Assembly: GCF_900115345.1 (NCBI RefSeq)
Contig: NZ_FOWC01000003.1
Span: 186,001 to 250,000 of the forward strand
From: Amycolatopsis rubida
GTDB lineage: Bacteria > Actinomycetota > Actinomycetes > Mycobacteriales > Pseudonocardiaceae
DNA: 64,000 bases
Direction: 5' to 3'
This document shows positions 8,550-18,227 of the stretch, piece by piece. The position numbers and the translations under genes were made by a program. Each line of letters opens with the position of its first letter. The first letter of the stretch is position 1. A model generated the notes under the pieces. The model was given only the letters and a program-made list of their open reading frames with translations, did no database searches and was not told where the DNA came from.

Positions 8550-9626
8550 TCACTCGTCGGCCAGCTGCTGGAGCAGCCGTCGGGCGGGCAGCGCCATCGC
8601 GCCGAGGCCCAACGCGGCGGCCACGCCTTCGCGCGAGGAGACCAAATGCTCCTCCACCTGAGAGAGCAGCTCGCGGCACCGGTCCAGGCCCGGGTGCGCG
8701 GCCGGGTCGGCGGCGGTCCGGATCGCGGCGGCGAACTCGAGCAGCAGATCGGCGAGGGTGTCGCGGGCGGCCGGCGACGGGTACCGGAACGGCTCCCGGC
8801 CTTCCGCCGCCGCGCGCACGGCCTCCACGAGCTGCTCGACCGGTGGCCACAGCGCGCGGAGCATCCGGAGCGGACGGTCGTGGCGCAGGCCGGTGTGCCT
8901 GCTGCGGCGGCGCAGATTGAGAAATCGCCCCTCGTGGGTCAACCCGGTGGCGTCGTCCGCTTCGCGCGCCATGCTCTGCACATCGCGGATCCGGGTGAGC
9001 CATTTGTCCAGGTTGGCCAGCGATTCGTCGGCGCGGATCAGCTCGGCGGTGTCCGCCAGGAGCCCGGCCAGCGCCGCGGCCAGCCGGTCCGCGGCGGAGG
9101 CGAGCCGTTCGCCGTACACCGGCGGGAAGACGAGCATGTTGACCGCGAGCCCGATCGCCGCGCCCAGCGCGGTTTCCAGCAGCCGGTCGCCGAGCAGTCC
9201 GGAGTTCCCCGCGGTGCCGTAGGTGACCAGCAGCATCCCGGTCACCCCGGCCCACACGCCGGAGCTGCCGAAGCGGTGCCAGGAGCCGATGAGCAGCCCG
9301 GTGAACAGGACGATCGCGAGCACCGCCGTCTGCTGCGGGACCAGCTGGGTGGCGAGCGCGGCCAGGAGCACCCCGGTGGCGACCGCGCCGACCTGTTGCA
9401 GCCAGCCGTAGAGGCTCCGGTACACCGTCGCCTCGACCAGGAACACCGCCGCGTAGGGCGCGAGGAATGGTTGCGGCAGCCCGAAAACCATGGTGGCGAG
9501 CAGCCAGGCCGCCACGGCCGCGAAGGTCGCCTTGCCGGTCTGGACCAGTGTGCGGCGTTCGCGGCCGGGCGTGCGCAGGGCGCGGGCGGCCCAGCCGGAC
9601 GGGGTCCGGTCCAGCCAGGCTCTCAC
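8550..9626 (-). CDS. FUSC/aromatic acid exporter-like membrane protein
   Basis: About 358 residues. The N-terminal half has four to six hydrophobic segments (FAAVAAWLLATMVFGL, VGAVATGVLLAALAT, TAVLAIVLFTGLLIGSW, LGAAIGLAVNMLVFPP) in the FUSC/ArAE order. The C-terminal half is cytoplasmic and helical, rich in Leu, Ala, Arg and Glu (SAADRLAAALAGLLADTAEL). The family exports aromatic acids or xenobiotics, mostly shown in Gram-negatives; here the substrate is unknown. The frame stays open to 10121, but the upstream 165 residues are Arg/Pro/Ala-rich and unlike any protein, so GTG at 9626 (VRAWLDRTPSGW) is chosen. That start has only a weak ribosome binding site. Confidence 0.8.
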   Translation of the reverse strand: MRAWLDRTPSGWAARALRTPGRERRTLVQTGKATFAAVAAWLLATMVFGLPQPFLAPYAAVFLVEATVYRSLYGWLQQVGAVATGVLLAALATQLVPQQTAVLAIVLFTGLLIGSWHRFGSSGVWAGVTGMLLVTYGTAGNSGLLGDRLLETALGAAIGLAVNMLVFPPVYGERLASAADRLAAALAGLLADTAELIRADESLANLDKWLTRIRDVQSMAREADDATGLTHEGRFLNLRRRSRHTGLRHDRPLRMLRALWPPVEQLVEAVRAAAEGREPFRYPSPAARDTLADLLLEFAAAIRTAADPAAHPGLDRCRELLSQVEEHLVSSREGVAAALGLGAMALPARRLLQQLADE

Positions 9627-11293
9627 CGCTGGCCCGCCGACGGGCGGCGGGCGGCGTCCGCCCGGGCCCGCACGTCGCGCGGCCGGCCGGATGCGGCGCT
9701 GCCGCAGGGGCGGGGACAGGGCACCGGTCCGGTTCGGCCGCGCCTGCCGAGCGGGCCGGGCCGGAGGTCTCTTCTCGCCGGATCCGCACCCTTCCGGTGC
9801 GGCGGCCCCGGATCGCCGCCGGACGGGGTGCTCCCGCTCCGGACGCGACGTACTCGCCAGGGAGCGGACAACCGGTGCGGCGCCGTTCGCGGCGGAGCTG
9901 TTCCGCCACCACCAGGTGCGCGGAAAACCTTCCACGGCAAAGCACATCCCGTACGCACGGGTTCGGCGGCCGGGCGAACGATCGCGGTGCTTCCGTCGTC
10001 CGCGGAGCGCGGACGCCGTGCGGGGCTTCCGGCCGGCGCGACCGGACGGCGACGTTGTCCGCGGGCCTGGCGGCTCCGGCCAGGGTCGTGCGATCTCGGC
10101 ATCGCATCTCCTCAGGTTCACTCGATCGGGTGGTTACCCGATGCGGCGGCCCTTCATGCGTGCCGTCAGCCGCGCCGCACGGCCGGGCAGATCCGGAGCC
10201 GACGCGGATTCCGTTGGCACGGAGGCGATCCCGGCGTCCGTCCGGTTCCGGGTCTGCCCGGTGTGCCGCGGTCCGAGGTTCCGGCTCCGCAGCCGCGGAT
10301 TCCGTTGGCACGGAGGCGATCCCGGCGTCCGTCCGGTTCCGGGTCTGCCCGGTGTGCCGCCGCCCGACGTCCCGGCACCGCAGCCGCGGGAACCGCTTGT
10401 CGTCGCGATGGGCGGCCTGTCCGGGAACTCGCGGCACCGCAGCCGGTCCGGCGGCGCTGAGGCGGGCCTGTTCTCCGGAACGGGCCATGGCGTTGCCGGG
10501 ACTCGCACGCCGGATACGAAGCTGCCGAGCTTGCCAGTCCTCGTCGCACGGCGCGCTCCTGGCCGCGGATCGCGCGAGTTCTCGCCGGCACTGGGCGGCG
10601 GCGACGTTTCGACGACGCTCCGGCGGCTATCCCCGTGGGGACGGAGGTGCTGGTCGATCCTCGGGCAAGAGCGGTCACCGGTGCTTGCTTGCGGGCACGG
10701 GGTTTCAGGTCAGCAGAGTGAGGATGGTCCCGGCCGCCTCCAGCACCTCCGTCACCGGTTTCCGCGTCGCCGACAGGACAGGCAGCCCCGGATCCTCGTC
10801 GAAACCCCCGTGCACGGTCCACGCCGCTGCGGGGCCGCCCCGCGGTCGCTCGCCGATTTCGGTCATGCCGAGGACTGGGATCCCAGCACGGAGCGCCGCA
10901 TCCCCGACGACAGCGGCCGGGCCAGGGCGAGCTTGTCCTGGCCCAACACCGCCGGCGTCAGCGCCGAGCTGACCTGCACGTTCGAGCACTAGGGATCGCG
11001 TCGTGCGGGTGGGGCGCAACGCACCACCGCCACCTCGACCGAGACCATCGAAGCGACGCCCGGCGGTCCGGGCTCGAACAGCACTTGCCCGAACGAGTTC
11101 GAGTTCGCCGGAACGGCCGAGGCGACCTTCGAGAAGCTCGGCGACGACGCCGGGAGCCAGCTGACGAAGCGCTCGAATCTGGGCCGGGACTTCTGACTGT
11201 GCGGCGCGGTCCGGGCGGCGGAGGCGCTCGTTTCCGCCGCTTCGTTTCGTGCTCGCGAGGACAGGAAGCCCTCGCCTGCCGGGCGGGTCGGCG
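9627..11293. other. Gene-poor stretch of about 1.7 kb
   Basis: Long frames exist on both strands but are Arg/Pro/Ala-rich shadows. The stretch contains the 91-bp-period direct repeat listed separately. Two short pieces look faintly protein-like: minus 10705-11019 (AVVGDAALRAGIPVLGMTEI) and plus 11041-11196 (NEFEFAGTAEATFEKLG). Neither has a credible start or a family I recognise, so they may be remnants. Confidence 0.45.
10203..10360. repeat. Direct repeat, two identical 67-bp copies at a 91-bp period
   Basis: Bases 10203-10269 recur without change at 10294-10360. Each copy begins CGCGGATTCCGTTGGCACGG and ends GGTGTGCCGC. The 24-bp spacer (10270-10293) and the sequence after the second copy share pieces such as CACCGCAGCCG, so a third decayed unit may follow to about 10450. 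It lies in gene-free DNA upstream of the FUSC gene. Confidence 0.9.
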
Positions 11294-12445
11294 TCAGTGC
11301 CGGAGTTGCCGGAAGAAGGCGCGGATGTCGCCGACGAACAGGTCGGGAACCTCGAACGCGGGGAAGTGCCCGCCTTCGGGGTGGTCCCGGAAGAAGACCG
11401 CTTGGCCGGCGGCGCCGAGGACCTTGCGGACGAGCGGGTCGCTGTGGAACAGGGACTGGCCCTGGGGCACCGGAGAGGATCCGCCCCAGCCGGTGTTCTC
11501 GGCGTGGGCCAGTTCCCAGTAGAAGTCGGCCGCCGCGGGCCCGGTCCGGGTGAACCAGTAGAGGCTCGCGGTGAGCAGGATGTCCTCGCGGCTGATCGGC
11601 GTCGCGGGATGGGCCCACTCGGCGAGCTTTTCGGCGATCCAGGCCAGCTGCAGGATCGGGGAATCGGCCAGACCCGCGGACAAGGCGTTGGGCTCGGTCG
11701 AATGCAGCACCCGGTAGCCCTTCATCTGCGACCAGCGTCGTCGCGCCGCCTCGAGTTCGCCGCGTTCGGCGGTGCTCAGGCCCTCCGGGACCGGGAGATC
11801 CTCGCCGGCCATGCCGAGCTGGAGCCGGTCGCCGTGGGTGTGGGCGCCGATCACCCGGTCGGGCAGCAGCGCCGCCACCCGGCTGGTCACCCCGGCTCCG
11901 AGATCGCCTCCCTCGACGCCGAAGCGCTCGTACCCCAGGCGGGTCATCAGCTCCCCGAACGCCAGCGCGGTCCGCTCCAGATTCCAGCCGCGCGCCGAGA
12001 GCGGGCTCGAGAAAACGAAACCGGGCAGCGAGGGGATGACGAGATGGAACGCGTCGGCCGGGTCGCCGCCGTGCGCGCGCGGATCGGTCAGCGGCCCGCT
12101 CACCCCGAGGAACTCCGCGAACGAGGTGGGATAGCTGTGGTTGAGCAACAGGGGAGTGGCGTCGGGTTCGGGCGAACGCAGATGCAGGAAATGGATGGTC
12201 TGCCCGTCGATCTCGGTGACGAACTGCGGGAAAGTGTTCAGCTCGGCCTCGTGCGCCCGCCAATCGAACTCGCCGGCCCAGCAGGCGGCCAGTTCGCGGA
12301 GCCAGCCGGACGGGATGCCCCGGTCCCACTGCGATCCGGCGTCCGGCACCGGGTGCGGAGATCGGGTGCGGGCCAGGCGATCGCGCAGATCGTCGAGTTC
12401 GGCCTGCGGAATGCGGATCCGGAAGGGAGCGATGGCACTGTTCAT
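11294..12445 (-). CDS. Epoxide hydrolase (alpha/beta hydrolase with EHN domain)
   Basis: The 383-aa protein has the N-terminal epoxide hydrolase cap ([21 protein letters not shown], the EHN domain) followed by an alpha/beta hydrolase core. [22 protein letters not shown] holds the oxyanion-type region. The nucleophile elbow is [10 protein letters not shown] near residue 170, Asp where the family usually has GGDWGA. The catalytic His is in [14 protein letters not shown] near the C-terminus. It opens epoxides to diols through an Asp-ester intermediate. ATG at 12445 is preferred to a TTG nine bases upstream; the ribosome binding site is weak. It may serve detoxification; no neighbour shares a pathway. 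Confidence 0.88.
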   Translation of the reverse strand: MNSAIAPFRIRIPQAELDDLRDRLARTRSPHPVPDAGSQWDRGIPSGWLRELAACWAGEFDWRAHEAELNTFPQFVTEIDGQTIHFLHLRSPEPDATPLLLNHSYPTSFAEFLGVSGPLTDPRAHGGDPADAFHLVIPSLPGFVFSSPLSARGWNLERTALAFGELMTRLGYERFGVEGGDLGAGVTSRVAALLPDRVIGAHTHGDRLQLGMAGEDLPVPEGLSTAERGELEAARRRWSQMKGYRVLHSTEPNALSAGLADSPILQLAWIAEKLAEWAHPATPISREDILLTASLYWFTRTGPAAADFYWELAHAENTGWGGSSPVPQGQSLFHSDPLVRKVLGAAGQAVFFRDHPEGGHFPAFEVPDLFVGDIRAFFRQLRH

Positions 12446-12765
12446 GAAGATCAACCTAGAGTGCGTCCAGGTCAGGTGCTGTCCTCGATCATCCGGTCAG
12501 GCGGTGTCCGCGGCCACAAGCTCCTCGGCGCACCCGGGGCGCAACGCGGTGAAGCAGACGCGGTGCCGGGCGGATCGGGAGGCTGCCGCTGCGCCGTCGC
12601 GAAGCAGCGGTATGAGCCCTCCGCCCTGACATCGGAAAACCGCCCAGCAGAGGCAGGACTGCCCGCCGAGGACCGCTGCGGACGCCGGACGCGCGGACAG
12701 GTGTGCAGGACTGCCCGCCCTCCGCGGTCGTCGAATCCGCGGCAGGCGGAGAACCCGTCCGGCGA
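12446..12765. other. Intergenic stretch with a short repeated motif
   Basis: No gene is supported in these 320 bp between the epoxide hydrolase start and the GAF/ANTAR stop. The 14-base string GCAGGACTGCCCGC occurs twice, near 12652 and 12703. A promoter for the hydrolase must lie here, but I cannot place it. Confidence 0.45.
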
Positions 12766-13542
12766 TCAAGCCGGGGGAGAAGCCGGTTGGTCCTCGACGG
12801 GCCAGCTGCGGGGAGTGGCGAAGGCGGACGGGCGGAGGGTGCCGCCGGCGAGGTCGCGGGCGACCTCGGAGAGGCGCCGCTGATGGTGGTGGCTGTACTC
12901 GCGGAGCCGGGTGAACGCGTCGTGCATGTCGAAGGCGAGGTACTCGGCGAGGACGCCTTTGGCCTGTTCGATGACGGTGCGCTGCTGCAGGGTGGCTTCG
13001 AGCTGCTCGGCGAGCAGCTCGCCGCGAGCCGCCGCGTGCTGGTGCAGGATTCCGATCGTCGCGACGTCGGCGAGGGCCTGGCCGATCTCGATCGTGTCCG
13101 GGTCGAGAGTGACGGGTTCGTGGTTGAGCAGCGTCAGTGCCCCGACGGTCTGGTCCCGCAGCCGCATCGGCACCGCGGAGGCGGCGCGGAACCCGGAACC
13201 GGCGGCCGCGAGCGAGAAGCGCGGCCAGCGGGTTTGGGCCTCGGCGGTGCGCAGGTCGGCGCAGGTGACCGGCTTCCCGGTGGCCACGCAGTCGAAACAG
13301 GGACCTTCGCGAGTCTGTGCGGTGAACAGCTCAAGCAGGTCGGCGCGTTCGGAGGAACCGGCGGCGGGCCGCCAGCCGCCGCGCTGGTCGGACAGGATGA
13401 CCCCGGCCGCGTCGACGGCCAGGTGCTCGACACTGCGTTCGGCCAGCAGCGCCAGAAAATCCAGTACGTCGAAGTCGACGACAAGGGTGTCGGCGAGCGT
13501 GACGAAGGTGCGGGCCAGCCGCCGGTCTGCGGTCATGCTCAT
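12766..13542 (-). CDS. GAF and ANTAR domain-containing protein
   Basis: The 258-aa protein has a GAF sensor (about residues 25-170: FDVLDFLALLAERSVEHL, REGPCFDCVATGKPV, VGALTLLNHEP) and a C-terminal ANTAR RNA-binding domain (LQQRTVIEQAKGVLAEYLAF). ANTAR proteins bind paired hairpins in nascent RNA and act as antiterminators; the GAF domain senses a ligand or redox state. Two Cys in GPCFDC could be sensory. It is the last of three similar genes read in the same direction and 25 bp after the next one. The RNA target is not visible nearby. Confidence 0.9.
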   Translation of the reverse strand: MSMTADRRLARTFVTLADTLVVDFDVLDFLALLAERSVEHLAVDAAGVILSDQRGGWRPAAGSSERADLLELFTAQTREGPCFDCVATGKPVTCADLRTAEAQTRWPRFSLAAAGSGFRAASAVPMRLRDQTVGALTLLNHEPVTLDPDTIEIGQALADVATIGILHQHAAARGELLAEQLEATLQQRTVIEQAKGVLAEYLAFDMHDAFTRLREYSHHHQRRLSEVARDLAGGTLRPSAFATPRSWPVEDQPASPPA

Positions 13543-13567
13543 GCGTCGCGCCTTTCTCCGCTGGTCA

Positions 13568-14299
13568 TCATGCGGGATCCTCCTCGGGCCGGAACCGTAA
13601 TGTGCGGGTGACCACTTGCCCGGCGACGTCGGCCAGCGTCACGTCGTGGGCGAAGGCGTGGCCGCGCAGCCGCAGCAGCGCGGCGTCGGTGCTGACGCCG
13701 AGCTGGACTTGCACCATGCCCACGGCTTGGTACACCTCGGCATGGGAGTCGGCGAGCCAGCTCAGATCACTCGACGCGTGCCCGTCGAGCTGGTCGATCA
13801 CCGTGGCGGTGGCCAGATCGGCGAGGACGAGCGCATCGGTGACCTGCGCCCGGGACAGCGGGCCGGGCCGGTCGCGGTAGAAGTCCAGCGAACCCAGCCG
13901 CACCACCCCGAGCTGTAAGGGGAACGAGAAGACCGCCGCCGCGCCCAGGCCGGTCGCGGCCGGCCCGAACGCCGGCCACCGCGTCGCGGCGGCCGCCAGA
14001 TCGGGAACCAGGACCGGACCGCCGGCGACGAAGGCGTCCCGGCACGGTCCTTCCCCGACGGTCAGCTGCAGGTCTTCCAGCCCGGAGCTGACCGGATCGG
14101 TGGCATGCACCAAAGCACGGCGGTAATCGGCCGCCGCGCCGTTGGCGGAGGCGCTGAGCACTGTGGCCCCGGCTCCGGTCACCTTCAGTTCCGCGACCGC
14201 CAGCGCACAGATCCGGGACATCCGCCCGCCCTGGTCGGCATCGCCCTCGGACGCGAGCAGGTCGGCGAAGCGCTGCCGCCGGTCTTCCACCTCGACCAC
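13568..14299 (-). CDS. GAF and ANTAR domain-containing protein
   Basis: Residues 1-160 form a GAF domain (ICALAVAELKVTGAGATVLS, VGEGPCRDAFVAGGPVLVPD, LGSLDFYRDRPG) and the C-terminus is an ANTAR module (AEVYQAVGMVQVQLGVSTD, LADVAGQVV). The frame is open to 14395, but the upstream 32 residues are Arg/Gly-rich and would overlap the neighbouring gene. GTG at 14299 (VVEVEDRRQRFADLL) leaves a 26-bp gap and follows GGGA. It probably acts as a transcription antiterminator responding to a small signal, in series with the two similar genes beside it. Confidence 0.85.
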   Translation of the reverse strand: MVEVEDRRQRFADLLASEGDADQGGRMSRICALAVAELKVTGAGATVLSASANGAAADYRRALVHATDPVSSGLEDLQLTVGEGPCRDAFVAGGPVLVPDLAAAATRWPAFGPAATGLGAAAVFSFPLQLGVVRLGSLDFYRDRPGPLSRAQVTDALVLADLATATVIDQLDGHASSDLSWLADSHAEVYQAVGMVQVQLGVSTDAALLRLRGHAFAHDVTLADVAGQVVTRTLRFRPEEDPA

Positions 14300-14325
14300 T
14301 CCCGTCGCACCCGCCGTCGTCGATC

Positions 14326-14950
14326 CTAGATCCCCTCGGGAGGGACCGCCTCGCCGGGCGCGGCAGCGCGGGAACCGCCGCCGGCCACCAGCCACCGGGC
14401 AACATCCACCAGCTGCGCGCCGACCAGCAACCCGGCCGCGGCCGCGGCGCCGATACCGAACCGCTCCGCCAAAATACCCTTGGCCTGCCCGATCACGTCG
14501 CGGGTCAGCAGCACCTGCTGGTCGAGCCCGGCTTGCGGAACCGAATACAGGTAGAGGGCGCCCAGCGTGTCGTCACTCGTGGACAACGGGAACGACACCG
14601 TGCTGGCCGCTCCCGACGCGAACGCCGGCCACCGATCCGCTTCCGCGGCCAGATCGTCGACGAGCACGGTGTGGTGCTCCCACAACGCCGTCACGCCCGG
14701 TCCTTGCCGCGACTGCGCCTGGACCCGGTCGATCCGCGCGACCGGATCGCTGCTCGACGCATACGAGGTCACCGCACCGTCGCGGCTCAGCGACAGCACA
14801 CCCGCGTGGTCGGCACCGGGCACGGTCTGCGTCGCGTCGGCCACGATCAGCTCCAGGACCCGGCCGGGCCCGCCCGCTCAGTTCTTGCGCCGCGTCGCCG
14901 AGCGCCTGGACCAGCCGCTGCTCCGGTTCCGTTGCCGGTTGTCCGGTCAT
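14326..14950 (-). pseudogene. Third GAF/ANTAR gene, frameshifted and shortened
   Basis: The natural start appears to be ATG at 14950 (MTGQPATEPEQRLVQALGDA). After about 31 codons, near 14860, the reading frame changes: the family text RVLELIVADATQTVPGADHA continues in a different frame from about 14870 to the stop at 14326. The remaining GAF part lacks its last strand and helix (YSVPQAGL runs straight into RDVIGQAKGILAERFGI). The ANTAR domain is about ten residues short (GLLVGAQLVDVARWLV). A frameshift plus two deletions suggest a decaying paralogue. A sequencing error could explain only the frameshift, which lies in a GGGCGGGCCCGG run. The frame alone from 14844 would lack the N-terminus. 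Confidence 0.7.
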
Positions 14951-15049
14951 CCTCGCACCGCGCGTCTCGCGCCGCCTGAACCGGGAACATCCGGCACACC
15001 AGCGAGATCCCGGAGCGGGCGACACATCCGTCCACAGTAGACATCGGGT

Positions 15050-16246
15050 TCATTCGGGTTCGCCCTTCTCCTCGGGCTGGCCGGTGCCGGTGCGGGCGCT
15101 GCGGGGCCGCAGCGGGTCGATTCCGCCGGGGTCGAGCCGCGGATCGTGCAGCAGGGATCCGATCGCGGATTTGGCGACGGCGAGGATCGGCACGACGAGC
15201 AGGGCTCCGACGACGCCGGCGATCTCGAGACCGAGGGCGATGCCGACGACGACGGCGAGCGGGTGCAGCCGGACCGCTCGCCCGAGAAGGAACGGTTGCA
15301 GGACATGGCTTTCCAGTTGCATCACGGCGATGACGACGGCGAGCACGATGATCGCGGCGAGGAATCCGTTGGCGACGAGGGCGACCAGGACGGCGACGGC
15401 GCCGGCGATCACCGCGCCGATGATCGGGACGAACGCGCCGATGAAGATCAACGCGGCCAGCGGGACCGCGAGGGGGACTCCGACCAGCCAGATGCCGATC
15501 CCGATGCAGATCGCGTCCACGCAGGCGACGGCCACGGTGGCACGCACGTAGCTGACCAGCGAGGCGAAACCGCGACGGCCCGCGACGTCGACGCTCTCGC
15601 GGGACGCGGCGGGCACGATCCGCAGGAGGAAGCTCCACACCTGGCTGCCGCTGTAGAGGAAGAAGATGAGCACGAACAGCGTCAGCAGGATTTCGGTCAG
15701 CACCCCGCCGACGGTCGCGGCGGTCGAGAGCACCCGGCCGGTCAGCTCGGAGGTGTTGCCCTGGACGGCTTTGACCGCGTTGTCGAGCAGTTGCTGCAGC
15801 TGGGCGTGCGACAGGTGCAGCGGTCCGTTCCGCAGCCAGTCGTTGATGTTCGCCAGACTGGCCGCGAGCTGGTTCTGCAGTTGCGGCAGGCTTGCGGCGA
15901 CCGTGGTGATCACCAGGGTGAGGACCCCGCCGAGCACGGCGAACCCGACGATGATCGCGAGGATCGTGGCCAGCGCGCGGGGCACGTGCCAGCGCACCAG
16001 CCGGTCGACCAGCGGCGCGAACAACGCCGACAGGAGCAGGGCGATCCCGATCGGGACGGTGACGGTCGCGAGGTGGCCGAGCACCCAGGCGATGGCCCCG
16101 ACCATGACCAGGACGACCAGGAACCGCCAGCCGGTCGCGGCCGCGACGCGCAGCGGCCACGGCACCGCGCCCGCGGCGTCGCGTCGGTGCTGCCGGTTCC
16201 CGCCCGCGATCCGGCGAGCGGGAACGTGTCCGTCCTGAACGGCCAC
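15050..16246 (-). CDS. AI-2E family transporter (PerM-like membrane protein)
   Basis: The 398-aa protein has about eight hydrophobic segments in the AI-2E/UPF0118 order: a first pair (FLVVLVMVGAIAWVLGHL, IGIALLLSALFAPLVD), a long soluble insert (LPQLQNQLAASLANINDW), then VGVPLAVPLAALIFIGAFVP and the C-terminal pair. The motif FIGAFVPIIGAVIAGAVA matches the family's conserved PxxG loop. Members export small molecules or ions; the substrate is unknown. GTG at 16246 is chosen because GAGGTGA precedes it by about five bases; the frame upstream to 16543 is not family-like. The C-terminus is Pro/Glu-rich. Confidence 0.9.
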   Translation of the reverse strand: MAVQDGHVPARRIAGGNRQHRRDAAGAVPWPLRVAAATGWRFLVVLVMVGAIAWVLGHLATVTVPIGIALLLSALFAPLVDRLVRWHVPRALATILAIIVGFAVLGGVLTLVITTVAASLPQLQNQLAASLANINDWLRNGPLHLSHAQLQQLLDNAVKAVQGNTSELTGRVLSTAATVGGVLTEILLTLFVLIFFLYSGSQVWSFLLRIVPAASRESVDVAGRRGFASLVSYVRATVAVACVDAICIGIGIWLVGVPLAVPLAALIFIGAFVPIIGAVIAGAVAVLVALVANGFLAAIIVLAVVIAVMQLESHVLQPFLLGRAVRLHPLAVVVGIALGLEIAGVVGALLVVPILAVAKSAIGSLLHDPRLDPGGIDPLRPRSARTGTGQPEEKGEPE

Positions 16247-17558
16247 CTGGTCACCTCTTTCCTGAGCTTCTCCAGCATCTGGGTCTCTGGTTCGCGGCCG
16301 TCCGAGCGGGCCAAGCTGGGTCACGACGACCTGGCTGGAGCATCGCGAGCGACTTCGCGGCCCGGTCGGCCATGAGCGCGGTGCCGTTCCGGAGGCCCGG
16401 CCGGCCGGTGTCTCCGCCGCTCCGGCGAGCACGAGCAGAATGCTCTCCAGAACGATCACCGGTCCCTGTCTTTCCTCGTGGCGAGCATGGGATTCGAACG
16501 CTGAGGTGCTGAGGGCCCGGGTACCCGTCGCCCGGACGGGCAAACTCCGCGGCGGCGGGAGTTTCGCGGAGGTGCGGCCGGGGCGCGCGGAATCCGGTGC
16601 GCACGAGGCGGCGGGGATCGGGAAGCGCGAGCTGGGGTTCGTCCTTTATGGACTGCTGGAACCGGGCTCTGAGCGGTGCCGAGCACGTGGCGGTCCAGCC
16701 AGGCGCGGGACATCCGGCGCTCGCGACCACGAGCACCGCCGCCTGCGGCGCGATCGCCCTCCCGGAGCGCCGAGATCGAGACCTGTTCGTCGCGCTGGCC
16801 TTCCCGTTCGGCTCGGACGCAGTCCTTTTCCTCTTTGGCTTTGGCGAGGTGGCTGGCGGCGAGGTCGAGTTTTTCCAGGCGCGGCCGGCTGACCCCGGTC
16901 TGATTATGGGCGGTTTTTCGCCGCGGTGGACCAAATTCGAAACTTCTTGGCTGCGGGAGGGCCAAGTCCCGGCGAGCGGGGCGAGTCGGCGGTGCGGCTC
17001 GATCGGATGCCTGGGACGGTTCGCCTGCCGACGGGCGTACGGTGGGTGCTGGCCGCGCTCCCCGATGACCCGCGTTTTCGCAGTGCGGCACACCGTTCGG
17101 TCCAGGAGGGCGCATAAACCCTTGGCCGTCGGTTCGGGCCCGATCCGGCCCACCCCTTCGCATAGGGTCTGGACTGCGAAAACGGGATCGTGCGGCGAGG
17201 TCTCGCGGCCGCGCCGGAGGCGAGCGCGGCGCGACCGGCCAGGGGATTGTTCGAGCTGGCCGGTTTCCTGACTGCCGTAGCAGGGAGCCTGTCTCGGGCT
17301 GGAGAACGCATCCGAGGCAAGAACAGTGCCGGCTTGGCGATCGCGCGTACTGGGGACCGGGCGATGACGGCGGTGCTGCCCGACTGCGTTGTGGCTCGGT
17401 CGTTACCGCCCGACGACCATGCGGGGGCATCAAGTCGATGCTCGGCCGTCGAGCGGAGCAAGCCGGGGTTTCCGCCGCGCCTGGGCACACCGGCGCGGCG
17501 GGGAGCGGATGAGCTGGTGAAGAATTCAGTCGAGCGACGTTGCCCGCCGGAGCAGGGG
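16247..17558. other. Decayed, gene-poor stretch
   Basis: No intact gene is visible in 1.3 kb. On the minus strand, about 16620-16912 reads RLEKLDLAASHLAKAKEEKD then DEQVSISALREGD and RAWLDRHVLG. This is a plausible small helical protein with a helix-turn-helix-like part, but it has no start codon in frame and a break in the middle, so it is probably a remnant. Minus 16340-16460 reads VIVLESILLVLAGAAE, a possible membrane-segment remnant. The rest (16920-17558) shows nothing recognisable. Confidence 0.5.
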
Positions 17559-18190
17559 TCAGCGTCCGGTTTCGAGTTCGGACAGGTTCAGCGCCAGCTT
17601 GCGATGGACCGCGGGCAAGCCAGTCCAGAGTGCGCATCGCGGTATTGCGCACGGCTCGCCGCTCAGCACCCGACCGGCGGGCCAGATCCAGCGCGTCTTG
17701 GATGCCAGTGTTCGTGCCCTGGCGGCCGACTGGGCTGTGCACCCGCGCGGCGTCGCCGGCGCGGTAGCCTCAGCCAGGCGATGGTGCACGTGGAACCGCC
17801 AACTCCGTCCCTGTCCGGTCACCTTCGCCACGATCCGGTGCCGGGCAGCGACGTGAGCACGGTGACGCCTTCGGAGTCCTTTCGCTTCATCAACATCTGC
17901 TCGGTAATGTCCTGCGGCACCAGCAGGGCATAGGGATGGGCCCGGGGCAGTCGCCGAGGTCGATGTGCGGCGGCACGCGATCATGCTCGCGCACAGTGAA
18001 TTTCGAGACGAGGATGCCGCGCGCCGCGAGTTCCTCGGTGTCGCCCAGTTCCTTGAGGGCGCAGGCGTGCGAACAGGCCGGGGTTCGTGCCGTCGACGAC
18101 GCCCGGCGGGTCTGCGGCGAATGGCGCAGGACCATGGCGGCTTCGAGCGACTCGCGACATTCGGCCTTGGCGACGCACGCCGGCCGGCAT
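17559..18190 (-). pseudogene. FAD-dependent aromatic monooxygenase remnant
   Basis: Three pieces in different frames match the PhzS/MhpA-like FAD monooxygenase family. KELGDTEELAARGILVSKFT and HDRVPPHIDLGD lie near 17950-18080. YALLVPQDITEQMLMKR lies near 17885-17935 in another frame. YRAGDAARVHSPVGRQGTNT and GIQDALDLA lie near 17690-17760. The C-terminus LPAVHRKLALNLSELETGR ends at the stop at 17559. The N-terminal FAD-binding GxGxxG and the whole middle are missing, so large internal deletions occurred. The product is certainly not functional. The intact enzyme would hydroxylate an aromatic ring with NAD(P)H and O2. Confidence 0.75.
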
Positions 18191-18227
18191 GATGTTTTCC
18201 TTTGCCCGCACCGGGGATTCCCCGTGG

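Noticed and set aside
9627-10121. N-terminal extension of the FUSC protein
   Set aside because: The added residues are Arg/Pro/Ala-rich and have no membrane or family features.
10705-11019. Small minus-strand gene of 104 codons
   Set aside because: Part of it is protein-like, but the head is Arg/Thr-rich, there is no clear ribosome binding site and I recognise no family.
16480-16545. tRNA-like 3' end (GGATTCGAACGC, minus-strand GTTCGAATCCC)
   Set aside because: The flanking bases do not form a T-stem, and no cloverleaf can be drawn upstream.
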